Source of the DNA: Bolinopsis microptera
Taxonomy: Eukaryota; Ctenophora; Tentaculata; Lobata; Bolinopsidae
Assembly (NCBI RefSeq): GCF_026151205.1
Contig: NC_087076.1
Span: 16,018,419-16,082,418, forward strand
DNA length: 64,000 nucleotides
Direction of reading: 5' to 3'
In this document: positions 42,201 through 42,743 of the stretch, piece after piece
Layout: the number at the start of each line of letters is the position of its first letter
Position numbering within the stretch: the first letter of the stretch is position 1
The notes under the pieces: generated by a model
The model's database searches: none
What the model saw: only the letters and a program-made list of their open reading frames with translations
Told to the model about the DNA's origin: nothing
Program-made: the position numbers and the translations under genes

Positions 42201-42743
42201 TACCTTCCGGTACATTCAGGTTAGTCCCAATTGTCAAGATACTGATCACATGATAGCTAGTTACTTCCTTTTGCTCTTTTGGGGAAATACGTGATGATAT
42301 TCTTAATATTGTAATAATCGATTTTAATTTAGCATATATTTCTTTGACGATTCGTGTTAAAGTTAGTGTGGTTTTTATCTCCAGAAATAAGCTTTGCATC
42401 AACTGGTCCGAAGAAGTTTTGGAGTTATTCATGCTTTAGATTTTTAAGAAGTAAATTTGAATCTAGAGGCATGCATCTAAAGTTTTTCAACAAGATCAAA
42501 ATTACTTGTTATGAAACTAACAACCGAGAAAGTGACAAGCATGCAATTTAGAAATTCTTGGAAGCAAACAAATCACGCTCGAAAAATCTCTACAATATTG
42601 ATATAATGAACAAAACTGAATCGTCAAATTCAACGATAAAATATTTTCAGGACACAAACTTAGAAGATGCAAACGTTCTTGTGGACCTGCTCAACGAAGT
42701 CGCACCGTATCTTAGAACAACAACACTCGATCTTGATGAATTG
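1..42743 (+). CDS. Gene 1: giant tandem-Ig protein (gene span, 5' partial, 3' end uncertain)
   Basis: This is the span of a very large multi-exon gene that enters from the left edge. Fifty-eight whole-domain Ig exons (1-28838) are followed by 14 more Ig domains, one GCC2/GCC3-like cysteine-rich module, one sushi module and an unrecognised tail. Every array exon is bounded by an AG acceptor and GT donor, and each junction falls after the first base of a codon, so the exons join in one frame. Each domain shows the Ig pattern Cys - Trp - Cys (for example TC, VTW, FKC). The signal peptide must lie upstream of the window and no membrane segment is seen. Such proteins normally work outside the cell in adhesion, matrix or recognition; that role is inferred. 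Five array exons have one-base indels. The last exon I trust ends at 42743 in phase 0. Whether one transcript covers the whole span is unproven. Confidence 0.75.
438..737 (+). CDS. Gene 1 Ig exon, type 2 (B1)
   Basis: 300 bp, opens GVEPTNKEVESGTD. Cysteines are in VSCFISG and FTCAITS, tryptophan in VVWRKDG. It has SAGPYG where most copies read SAGTYG. Confidence 0.92.
1012..1332 (+). CDS. Gene 1 Ig exon, type 1 (A2)
   Basis: 321 bp after acceptor TATTACAG, opens DASLDDRTVVPATDQ. It has serine for threonine before the first cysteine region (CSVSG) and ends FYTLG. Confidence 0.92.
1511..1811 (+). CDS. Gene 1 Ig exon, type 2 (B2), frameshifted
   Basis: 301 bp instead of 300. It opens AVQTVNKEVQSG and reads normally to NKETT. 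An extra base near 1792 then throws the last strand (expected VILNVF) out of frame, although that strand is still readable in the next frame up to donor GTGAGT. Either a real lesion, skipped by splicing, or a sequence error. Confidence 0.78.
1917..2236 (+). CDS. Gene 1 Ig exon, type 1 (A3), frameshifted
   Basis: 320 bp instead of 321, opens AVTFEDKVVTTTSDQ. One T is missing near 2008: the usual ACTTGGATTGG reads ACTGGATTGG. The conserved tryptophan is lost in frame, while the rest of the domain is intact in the shifted frame. Confidence 0.78.
2522..2820 (+). CDS. Gene 1 Ig exon, type 2 (B3), frameshifted
   Basis: 299 bp instead of 300, opens VVQPINKEIESATES. One base is missing near 2720 in the run normally read GTAAAAGCTGCT, so the end of the domain (AAANTADSTYTC) lies in another frame. 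Confidence 0.78.
3047..3367 (+). CDS. Gene 1 Ig exon, type 1 (A4)
   Basis: 321 bp with no early ATG, opens VVSFDDRSVSTGVDQ. It is diverged in the middle (NQGNFFAGTKTASL) and has VYLCKVKSGFYP at the second cysteine. Confidence 0.9.
3617..3916 (+). CDS. Gene 1 Ig exon, type 2 (B4)
   Basis: 300 bp behind a long T-rich acceptor tract. Opens AVSPINKEVEKGTD. Has LPGSN rather than LSGSN, and ends LDVFG. Confidence 0.92.
4100..4419 (+). CDS. Gene 1 Ig exon, type 1 (A5), frameshifted
   Basis: 320 bp instead of 321, opens VIFLDDRSVSTATDQ. A G is missing near 4393, so the expected VANEMVLTILSLG ending is out of frame and the exon hits TAG at its own 3' end. Confidence 0.78.
4588..4887 (+). CDS. Gene 1 Ig exon, type 2 (B5)
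   Basis: 300 bp, opens EVRPVSKEVESGTD. Carries WRKSGTD and NYAVSAG variants, and AIASDEW after the second cysteine. Confidence 0.92.
5035..5355 (+). CDS. Gene 1 Ig exon, type 1 (A6)
   Basis: 321 bp, opens AVVLEDRAVSTATDQ. A near-consensus copy with NYVVDQGTYIFGSKAS and VFKCKLKSALYP, ending LLTLG. Confidence 0.93.
5505..5804 (+). CDS. Gene 1 Ig exon, type 2 (B6)
   Basis: 300 bp, opens DVKPTNKEVETRTDA. Ends SLEVF with the last codon split at TTCT before GTAAGT. Confidence 0.92.
5943..6266 (+). CDS. Gene 1 Ig exon, type 1 (A7), one codon longer
   Basis: 324 bp, still a multiple of three, opens AVSFEENRSITTATAQ. The loop before the tryptophan is changed to GLAAVTGVTW where other copies read GLSQNTPVTW. 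Confidence 0.9.
6446..6751 (+). CDS. Gene 1 Ig exon, type 2 (B7), two codons longer
   Basis: 306 bp, opens DVQSIDKEVESG. Has GTYDSTSISQTTT where most copies read GTYGSNSQTTT. The only other copy with this insertion is B17, about 9 kb away. Confidence 0.92.
6859..7179 (+). CDS. Gene 1 Ig exon, type 1 (A8)
   Basis: 321 bp, opens VVLFDDVAAPLATEQ. Diverged at CTIGGLYQDTPVSWIGP, ends LLQLG. Confidence 0.92.
7334..7633 (+). CDS. Gene 1 Ig exon, type 2 (B8)
   Basis: 300 bp, opens VIEPTNKEVETRTDA. Variants NYGVSAGSYG and YICAITSTEY. Confidence 0.92.
7745..8065 (+). CDS. Gene 1 Ig exon, type 1 (A9)
   Basis: 321 bp, opens GVVFEDKFVSAAIDQ. Ends FLGLS; the split codon starts with A rather than G, as in the later class ending GLS. 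Confidence 0.92.
8237..8536 (+). CDS. Gene 1 Ig exon, type 2 (B9)
   Basis: 300 bp, opens NIQPTNKEIETGTET. Has WRKEGTD and AAVNTAAST variants. Confidence 0.92.
8697..9017 (+). CDS. Gene 1 Ig exon, type 1 (A10)
   Basis: 321 bp, opens AVVFDNKSITTATDK. Variant KTDKINSLSSGDTFKC, then LRSAQFSTYSP. Confidence 0.92.
9201..9500 (+). CDS. Gene 1 Ig exon, type 2 (B10)
   Basis: 300 bp, opens DVEATNKEVEVGTDE. Has KQLDSVVW and TTELTVK. Confidence 0.92.
9658..9978 (+). CDS. Gene 1 Ig exon, type 1 (A11), divergent
   Basis: 321 bp, opens AVIVKDVTDGVKTDQ. Among the most diverged type 1 copies: VFWVDPDNNQVDNFD and VFRCRLKSAIFP. Confidence 0.91.
10199..10498 (+). CDS. Gene 1 Ig exon, type 2 (B11)
   Basis: 300 bp, opens VIQPTNIEVEQGTDA. 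Diverged around the tryptophan: ISQGLDKVVWTKSG. By its position it can be counted as the first exon of the four-domain repeat series. Confidence 0.92.
10652..10971 (+). CDS. Gene 1 Ig exon, type 1 (A12), frameshifted
   Basis: 320 bp instead of 321, opens AVVFEDRTTAVGAAT. One A is missing near 10810 (GGAACATTT reads GGACATTT). The downstream part still codes KLQNLPSSSIFKC and ends FGLS in the shifted frame, which places it in the class found later as VDRTVATG exons. Confidence 0.78.
11100..11399 (+). CDS. Gene 1 Ig exon, type 2 (B12)
   Basis: 300 bp, opens SVQAVNKEVLTATDA. Has VAWRKDGIDVTTFSG in the tryptophan region. Confidence 0.92.
11511..11831 (+). CDS. Gene 1 Ig exon, type 1 (A13)
   Basis: 321 bp, opens AVVFEDKAVITATDQ. 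Has GNYIFESVATTLTIK where others read GTYIFGSKASTLTIK. Confidence 0.92.
11985..12287 (+). CDS. Gene 1 Ig exon, type 2 (B13), one codon longer
   Basis: 303 bp, opens DIEPTNKEVESGTDA. Reads VTTITTGSNYFVSPG where others have VTTLSGSNYVVSAG. First exon of repeat unit 1. Confidence 0.92.
12399..12719 (+). CDS. Gene 1 Ig exon, type 1 (A14)
   Basis: 321 bp, opens AVELVDRSVATGVDQ. Has KQSQLQSLPSSSIFKC and ends LIGLS. Second exon of repeat unit 1. Confidence 0.93.
12837..13136 (+). CDS. Gene 1 Ig exon, type 2 (B14)
   Basis: 300 bp, opens SVQPVNKEVLTTTDA. Third exon of unit 1; has DVMTLSG. Confidence 0.93.
13248..13568 (+). CDS. Gene 1 Ig exon, type 1 (A15)
   Basis: 321 bp, opens AITLDDKVATTATDQ. 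Closes unit 1. Variant SPVAMKEMVLTLL. Confidence 0.93.
13803..14102 (+). CDS. Gene 1 Ig exon, type 2 (B15)
   Basis: 300 bp, opens EIELTNKEVESGTDT. Starts unit 2. Has AAAVTSDSTYAC before the second cysteine. Confidence 0.93.
14235..14555 (+). CDS. Gene 1 Ig exon, type 1 (A16)
   Basis: 321 bp, opens AVEFVDRTVATGVDQ. Unit 2. Has NYDIDQGNFIFGSK and FISLS at the end. Confidence 0.93.
14693..14992 (+). CDS. Gene 1 Ig exon, type 2 (B16)
   Basis: 300 bp, opens NVQPVNKEVLTATDA. Unit 2. Has TYGSISQTTT. Confidence 0.93.
15120..15440 (+). CDS. Gene 1 Ig exon, type 1 (A17)
   Basis: 321 bp with no early ATG, opens AVALEDKVATTATDQ. Closes unit 2. Has EISGTDINNYVIDQ. Confidence 0.92.
15761..16066 (+). CDS. 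Gene 1 Ig exon, type 2 (B17), two codons longer
   Basis: 306 bp, opens DIEPTNKEVESGTDA. Starts unit 3. Shares the SYDSTSISQTTT insertion, and its synonymous codons, with B7. Confidence 0.93.
16192..16512 (+). CDS. Gene 1 Ig exon, type 1 (A18)
   Basis: 321 bp, opens AVELVDRTVASGIDQ. Unit 3. Has TYVFESKASTLVIK and LENLFSPSIFKC. Confidence 0.93.
16642..16941 (+). CDS. Gene 1 Ig exon, type 2 (B18)
   Basis: 300 bp, opens SIQPVNKEVLTATEA. Unit 3. The nearly invariant VVWRKDG is VAWGIDG here. Confidence 0.93.
17083..17403 (+). CDS. Gene 1 Ig exon, type 1 (A19)
   Basis: 321 bp, opens AVVLDDKSVTTATDQ. Closes unit 3. Has PVNWIGP where others read PVTWIGP. Confidence 0.93.
17559..17858 (+). CDS. Gene 1 Ig exon, type 2 (B19)
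   Basis: 300 bp, opens DIEPTNKEVETGTDA. Starts unit 4. Variants SGNSYVVFAG and VKPVANKADS. Confidence 0.93.
17989..18309 (+). CDS. Gene 1 Ig exon, type 1 (A20)
   Basis: 321 bp, opens AVDFVDRTVATGVDQ. Unit 4. Has IFKCELKSTSYP. Confidence 0.93.
18431..18730 (+). CDS. Gene 1 Ig exon, type 2 (B20)
   Basis: 300 bp, opens SVQPVNKEILTATDA. Unit 4. Has WRKSGTDVTTFSG and TTVTVK. Confidence 0.93.
18867..19187 (+). CDS. Gene 1 Ig exon, type 1 (A21)
   Basis: 321 bp, opens AVAFDDKAISTATDQ. Closes unit 4. Near-consensus middle with KTAKFASLSSGDVFKC. Confidence 0.93.
19365..19664 (+). CDS. Gene 1 Ig exon, type 2 (B21)
   Basis: 300 bp, opens DIEPTNKEVESGTDA. Starts unit 5. The YTCFIASSEW ending is shared only with B23. 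Confidence 0.93.
19779..20099 (+). CDS. Gene 1 Ig exon, type 1 (A22)
   Basis: 321 bp, opens AVDFVDRTVATGVDQ. Unit 5. Has IFTCKLKSALYP, shared with A24. Confidence 0.93.
20224..20523 (+). CDS. Gene 1 Ig exon, type 2 (B22)
   Basis: 300 bp, opens SVQPVNKEVLTATDA. Unit 5. Has QQLDDVVWRKDG and AVANTADS. Confidence 0.93.
20725..21045 (+). CDS. Gene 1 Ig exon, type 1 (A23)
   Basis: 321 bp, opens AILLDDKSVSTATEQ. Closes unit 5. Has GPENNELSDSDINNY. Confidence 0.93.
21180..21479 (+). CDS. Gene 1 Ig exon, type 2 (B23)
   Basis: 300 bp, opens DIEPTNKEVESGTDT. Starts unit 6. Very close to B21, including YTCFIASSEWLVTNRQ. Confidence 0.93.
21594..21914 (+). CDS. Gene 1 Ig exon, type 1 (A24)
   Basis: 321 bp, opens AVDFVDRTVATGIDQ. 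Unit 6. Close to A22; one change gives IDQRTFIFGSK. Confidence 0.93.
22030..22329 (+). CDS. Gene 1 Ig exon, type 2 (B24)
   Basis: 300 bp, opens SVQPINKEVLTATDA. Unit 6. Has NESQEKNKPTVVK. Confidence 0.93.
22436..22756 (+). CDS. Gene 1 Ig exon, type 1 (A25)
   Basis: 321 bp, opens AVALDDEVVTTATDQ. Closes unit 6. Its tryptophan loop reads DTPVTWIDP, as in the VDRTVATG class, so it looks mosaic. Confidence 0.93.
22991..23290 (+). CDS. Gene 1 Ig exon, type 2 (B25)
   Basis: 300 bp, opens EIEPTNKEVEGGKDT. Starts unit 7. The intron that follows holds the Penelope-like insertion. Confidence 0.93.
23389..24840 (+). CDS. Penelope-like reverse transcriptase (no start codon, truncated)
   Basis: An open frame of 483 codons ending TGA, with no credible ATG because the 5' end is missing. 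From the N side it shows SVDKASNNYVFVCKKFY, then PKLHKNPYKSRFI, motif A as YDFTTLYTNL, motif B as GIPMGGNSS, the catalytic YVDD at 24361-24372, and NYLDINIS after it. This order is that of reverse transcriptases, and the spacing and PKLHK motif fit the Penelope-like group. The enzyme would copy element RNA into DNA at the target. The frame has no stops, so the copy is probably young, but without a 5' end it is unlikely to move by itself. The exact clade is not determined. Confidence 0.82.
   Translation, partial: FNFLSSSPNNFTPYNSILQRDDVKSYLDSLSSSFIICSVDKASNNYVFVCKKFYLLTLLNELGYDLTSLECRGNSTYHPVNSVEDDIIQEHVNFIKDNFNIRVSEDNLCLPRIFWIPKLHKNPYKSRFIAGASKCTTKQISVVVNKALKVLKEYFSKYCNSIYNNTGINCDWSINSSKQFLERLPRLEIFNMQVYDFTTLYTNLDLQVVQSLLFELIDLLFSNTNKFICVSLYKNNNFFSKKEYNGYLCFSADKLKTAITFILFNTFVCFGDQILRQTKGIPMGGNSSSQFADLSLGKCEFNYMTRLIKEKKFGLAKLLSRNCRYVDDLNTMNYLHFSNLIRSIYPPDLLMERSGDDNKSVNYLDINISMNNSGHVATKLYNKLDDFNFPVVMYTFPNSNISSSVGYNVFYGQVLRYSSIISDLDSFLCSTNTLYRTLLSRCYNDRLLKSKFRKLLKDRPSILYKYSILDVSDILDITFNVNR
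24867..24919. repeat. Hairpin after the reverse transcriptase
   Basis: CTTGGCACA at 24867-24875 pairs with TGTGCCAAG at 24911-24919, and CCGGT at 24881 pairs with ACCGG at 24906, with a five-base bulge between the two stems. The hairpin begins 26 bases after the stop codon. Confidence 0.7.
25184..25504 (+). CDS. Gene 1 Ig exon, type 1 (A26)
   Basis: 321 bp, opens AVELVDRTVATGIDQ. Unit 7, directly after the retroelement. Has LSIKKSKLQSLPSSS. Confidence 0.93.
25627..25926 (+). CDS. Gene 1 Ig exon, type 2 (B26)
   Basis: 300 bp, opens SVQPVNKEVLTATDA. Unit 7. Has RQLDDVVW, LPGSN and TTLGVKAA. Confidence 0.93.
26064..26384 (+). CDS. Gene 1 Ig exon, type 1 (A27)
   Basis: 321 bp, opens AVSLDDKAITTATDQ. 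Closes unit 7. Has GLSKSSPVTWIDP. Confidence 0.93.
26585..26884 (+). CDS. Gene 1 Ig exon, type 2 (B27)
   Basis: 300 bp, opens DIDPTNKEVESGTDT. Starts unit 8. Has AGNYGSN and ends VSNVLG. Confidence 0.93.
27022..27342 (+). CDS. Gene 1 Ig exon, type 1 (A28)
   Basis: 321 bp, opens DVEFVDRSVPTAADQ. Unit 8. Ends LVGLG instead of LIGLS. Confidence 0.93.
27518..27808 (+). CDS. Gene 1 Ig exon, type 2 (B28), three codons shorter
   Basis: 291 bp, opens GVQPVKKEVLIATDA. Three residues are missing after the second cysteine (AITWQEVGKET), and an extra tryptophan appears in GTWGSN. Confidence 0.93.
28019..28339 (+). CDS. Gene 1 Ig exon, type 1 (A29)
   Basis: 321 bp, opens AVLFEDTSVTTATDQ. Closes unit 8. 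More diverged at the end: VVTQISLTLLQFG. Confidence 0.93.
28357..28459. repeat. 9-bp minisatellite, unit GTAACCACA
   Basis: About eleven copies of GTAACCACA with one A variant, inside the short intron between A29 and B29. Confidence 0.95.
28539..28838 (+). CDS. Gene 1 Ig exon, type 2 (B29), last of the array
   Basis: 300 bp, opens DIEAKNQEVEKATNA. Diverged: GTYSTNSQTTT, TVPAAVNAGDSTYAC and an ending SATVFG. The regular two-type alternation stops here. Confidence 0.92.
29008..29214 (+). CDS. Gene 1 Ig59, first part
   Basis: Opens EFTVNPTAQDLVGGD. Cysteine in SLSCKISG, tryptophan in TVTWQKDG. Ends in ILTSANAGTS at donor GTTAGT in phase 1, before the second cysteine. Confidence 0.85.
29360..29440 (+). 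CDS. Gene 1 Ig59, second part
   Basis: 27 codons giving the second cysteine (GSYQCVAT) and the last strand ASVSVKG. Frame fits phase 1 on both sides. Confidence 0.82.
29589..29748 (+). CDS. Gene 1 Ig60, first part
   Basis: Opens ALDFVSSVAERGEEV. Cysteine in TLECLYTG. The usual tryptophan position reads SMVLEVQ. Ends in phase 2 at CA before GTAAGT. Confidence 0.84.
29951..30081 (+). CDS. Gene 1 Ig60, second part
   Basis: Second cysteine in VEYKCTAEYGG. Ends TLTVVEG in phase 1. Confidence 0.85.
30187..30327 (+). CDS. Gene 1 Ig61, first part, no cysteine
   Basis: Opens VEPATAQEEFFIRTG. TATFSITIKSSP has no cysteine at the first Ig position, while PTVSWTNN keeps the tryptophan. Confidence 0.82.
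30501..30698 (+). CDS. Gene 1 Ig61, second part, no cysteine
   Basis: Second cysteine position reads AVVFTYSGTED, so this domain lacks the whole disulphide pair. Ends LRIDVFG. Confidence 0.82.
30920..31092 (+). CDS. Gene 1 Ig62, first part
   Basis: Opens DVTFAPSIGEQYQAV. Cysteine in TLSCTVRN, then an extra close pair in ASCSNCQPS. Ends in phase 0 at TLV before GTACGT. A 4-kb intron with the antisense oxidase gene follows. Confidence 0.84.
31122..31245. repeat. Short degenerate repeat, GCTAAT and ACTAAT units
   Basis: Irregular runs of GCTAAT, ACTAAT and AATTGCTA words just inside the intron after Ig62 first part. Confidence 0.85.
31734..33752 (-). CDS. FAD-dependent amine/L-amino-acid oxidase-like gene with in-frame stop
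   Basis: A two-exon gene antisense in an intron of gene 1. Exon 1 (33752-33741) is ATG GAA GGA AAG before GTTAGT. Exon 2 (33575-31734) follows a CTCAG acceptor in phase 0. The N-terminus has the FAD-binding VAIVGGGISGLY, an acidic end of the second strand (ILEKS), the RWGGRL motif and EGAMRF. The C-terminus has NESWSGFQGWVEGSL, typical of the flavin amine oxidase family. About 616 residues with no signal peptide, so probably cytosolic. It would oxidise amino acids or amines, releasing peroxide; the substrate is unknown. A TAA at 32822-32820 (codon 256) interrupts an otherwise continuous frame, and the one GT-AG intron that could remove it leads to a new stop. A cysteine-rich insert (GCKGCDKCDDDPC) is unusual. 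Nonsense allele, pseudogene or sequence error. Confidence 0.82.
33753..35124. other. Intron sequence without recognised features
   Basis: The remainder of the large gene 1 intron upstream of the oxidase gene. I see no convincing exon. It should hold the oxidase promoter, but no clear core element can be named. Confidence 0.5.
35125..35236 (+). CDS. Gene 1 Ig62, second part
   Basis: Opens SASLDDTGTYTCQAT, carrying the D-G-Y-C motif and second cysteine. Phase 0 in and phase 1 out, matching the first part 4 kb upstream. Confidence 0.85.
35251..35447. repeat. Minisatellite with ATCTATTTTCAAACAGTCCT units
   Basis: Six or so irregular copies of a unit of about 20-32 bp, in the intron after Ig62. 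Confidence 0.88.
35713..35853 (+). CDS. Gene 1 Ig63, first part
   Basis: Opens ELEFGDGTVYRAVGG. Cysteine in VELFCSFTS. No tryptophan in this part. Ends in phase 1 at GTTAGT. Confidence 0.82.
36016..36138 (+). CDS. Gene 1 Ig63, second part
   Basis: Second cysteine in TTFACRVVLDD. Ends KQLEILG at GTGAGA. Confidence 0.84.
36360..36542 (+). CDS. Gene 1 Ig64, first part
   Basis: Opens DARVRSSDSSNTIPAG. Cysteine in TLTCDYTSS, tryptophan in LQWLFKSS. Ends PAGPDSG in phase 1. Confidence 0.85.
36731..36780. repeat. 10-bp repeat, GCTGACTACT, five copies
   Basis: Three exact copies and two GCTGAATATT variants directly before the next exon acceptor. Confidence 0.9.
36793..36920 (+). CDS. Gene 1 exon joining end of Ig64 to start of Ig65
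   Basis: Begins QYKCQVTWPDD (second cysteine of Ig64), ends YILYIRD of Ig64, then runs on as VTISSDAWFIGASNLQ of Ig65 to a phase 0 donor. Confidence 0.82.
37097..37334 (+). CDS. Gene 1 Ig65, remainder
   Basis: VTLTCTVYGDE, VQWTSE and ISCSFRYI give both cysteines and the tryptophan. Ends ADVKYIAG in phase 1. Confidence 0.87.
37513..37674 (+). CDS. Gene 1 Ig66, first part
   Basis: Opens DSTSIATLSGENAVKIG. Cysteine in QFTCSFTYIAG. No tryptophan (PEISFGNT). Ends in phase 1. Confidence 0.82.
37808..37966 (+). CDS. Gene 1 Ig66, second part
   Basis: Second cysteine in DALVCKVSYSFP. Ends NNFLLNYLSG. The acceptor is a weak AATATAG. Confidence 0.8.
38105..38434 (+). CDS. Gene 1 Ig67, whole domain
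   Basis: 330 bp, opens DPLKYYVLDLEVEP. Cysteines in PIVCTAKG and SYTCKAAWG, tryptophan in FDWFYSNG. Phase 1 both sides, one of few undivided domains outside the array. Confidence 0.88.
38587..38742 (+). CDS. Gene 1 GCC2/GCC3-like cysteine-rich module
   Basis: 52 codons opening ATCPVGQFRGDGGC, then CPVGSYSPGG, CTPCPDDFTT and GSSDPSQC. The C-x-x-G-x-y/f pattern matches ephrin-receptor-like GCC2/GCC3 repeats of secreted and surface proteins. Same size and phase as the module in gene 2 at 46484. Confidence 0.87.
38853..39107 (+). CDS. Gene 1 Ig68, whole domain
   Basis: 255 bp, opens GLKPRQGAFVAQQGEE. TIPCIYEG, ITWKQDA and EYTCVVVFGG give the Ig core. Ends VELNVLS. Confidence 0.89.
39282..39731 (+). 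CDS. Gene 1 exon: Ig69 whole plus first half of Ig70
   Basis: 450 bp. Ig69 has TLSCKIEPG and NYWQMDGG, but GSYISFISF where the second cysteine should be. Ig70 begins near GIKSFPTAARG with VITCVASG and IIWYEDGTDV, and stops in phase 1. Confidence 0.86.
39872..40090 (+). CDS. Gene 1 exon: end of Ig70 plus start of Ig71
   Basis: LTIDSLKPENAGNLEC gives the second cysteine of Ig70. GIEQPPTSSDFLIGE starts Ig71, with KLFCIAT before a phase 1 donor. Confidence 0.84.
40254..40375 (+). CDS. Gene 1 Ig71, middle exon
   Basis: PPQPSFTWLRDGVEY carries the tryptophan. Ends YLRIRDIGR in phase 0. Confidence 0.85.
40521..40796 (+). CDS. Gene 1 exon: end of Ig71 plus start of Ig72
   Basis: EAAGKFICKVSYAP closes Ig71. 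IISLKLTKTTVNIGD, TITCTADN and FLWYKNGFEI open Ig72. Phase 0 at both ends. Confidence 0.86.
40855..40909. repeat. Foldback hairpin in intron, 15-bp perfect arms
   Basis: CCCCCAGTTCCATGG (40855-40869) and CCATGGAACTGGGGG (40895-40909) are perfect reverse complements separated by 25 bases. An outer CCTTAC/GTAAGG pair extends them loosely. Could be a small foldback or MITE remnant. Confidence 0.85.
41054..41248 (+). CDS. Gene 1 exon: end of Ig72 plus first half of sushi module
   Basis: LTDLQVADTASYGCAVQ closes Ig72. CPVLEVPDNGRLEC and KTCV are the first two cysteines of a sushi (complement control) module. Phase 0 at both ends. Confidence 0.84.
41592..41703 (+). CDS. Gene 1 sushi module, second half
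   Basis: VVCNDGYVGPGITYTC, then DGVWDH and GSCN, giving the sushi W and last cysteines. Phase 1 out. Confidence 0.84.
41850..41998 (+). CDS. Gene 1 tail exon 1, unrecognised
   Basis: LKVLPSRRIGRVVVSY, then DYCSIGIGPKFI and ANGQFAEVL. The frame continues from the sushi exon in phase 1 and leaves in phase 0. I recognise no family. Confidence 0.7.
42139..42219 (+). CDS. Gene 1 tail exon 2, unrecognised
   Basis: 27 codons, AGKAYLYDQITCSGTS then MRITFRYIQ, phase 0 on both sides with good CAG acceptor and GTTAGT donor. Confidence 0.65.
42651..42743 (+). CDS. Gene 1 tail exon 3, unrecognised
   Basis: 31 codons, DTNLEDANVLVDLLNEVA then PYLRTTTLDLDEL, phase 0, donor GTAAGC. Acidic and probably helical. 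Confidence 0.65.
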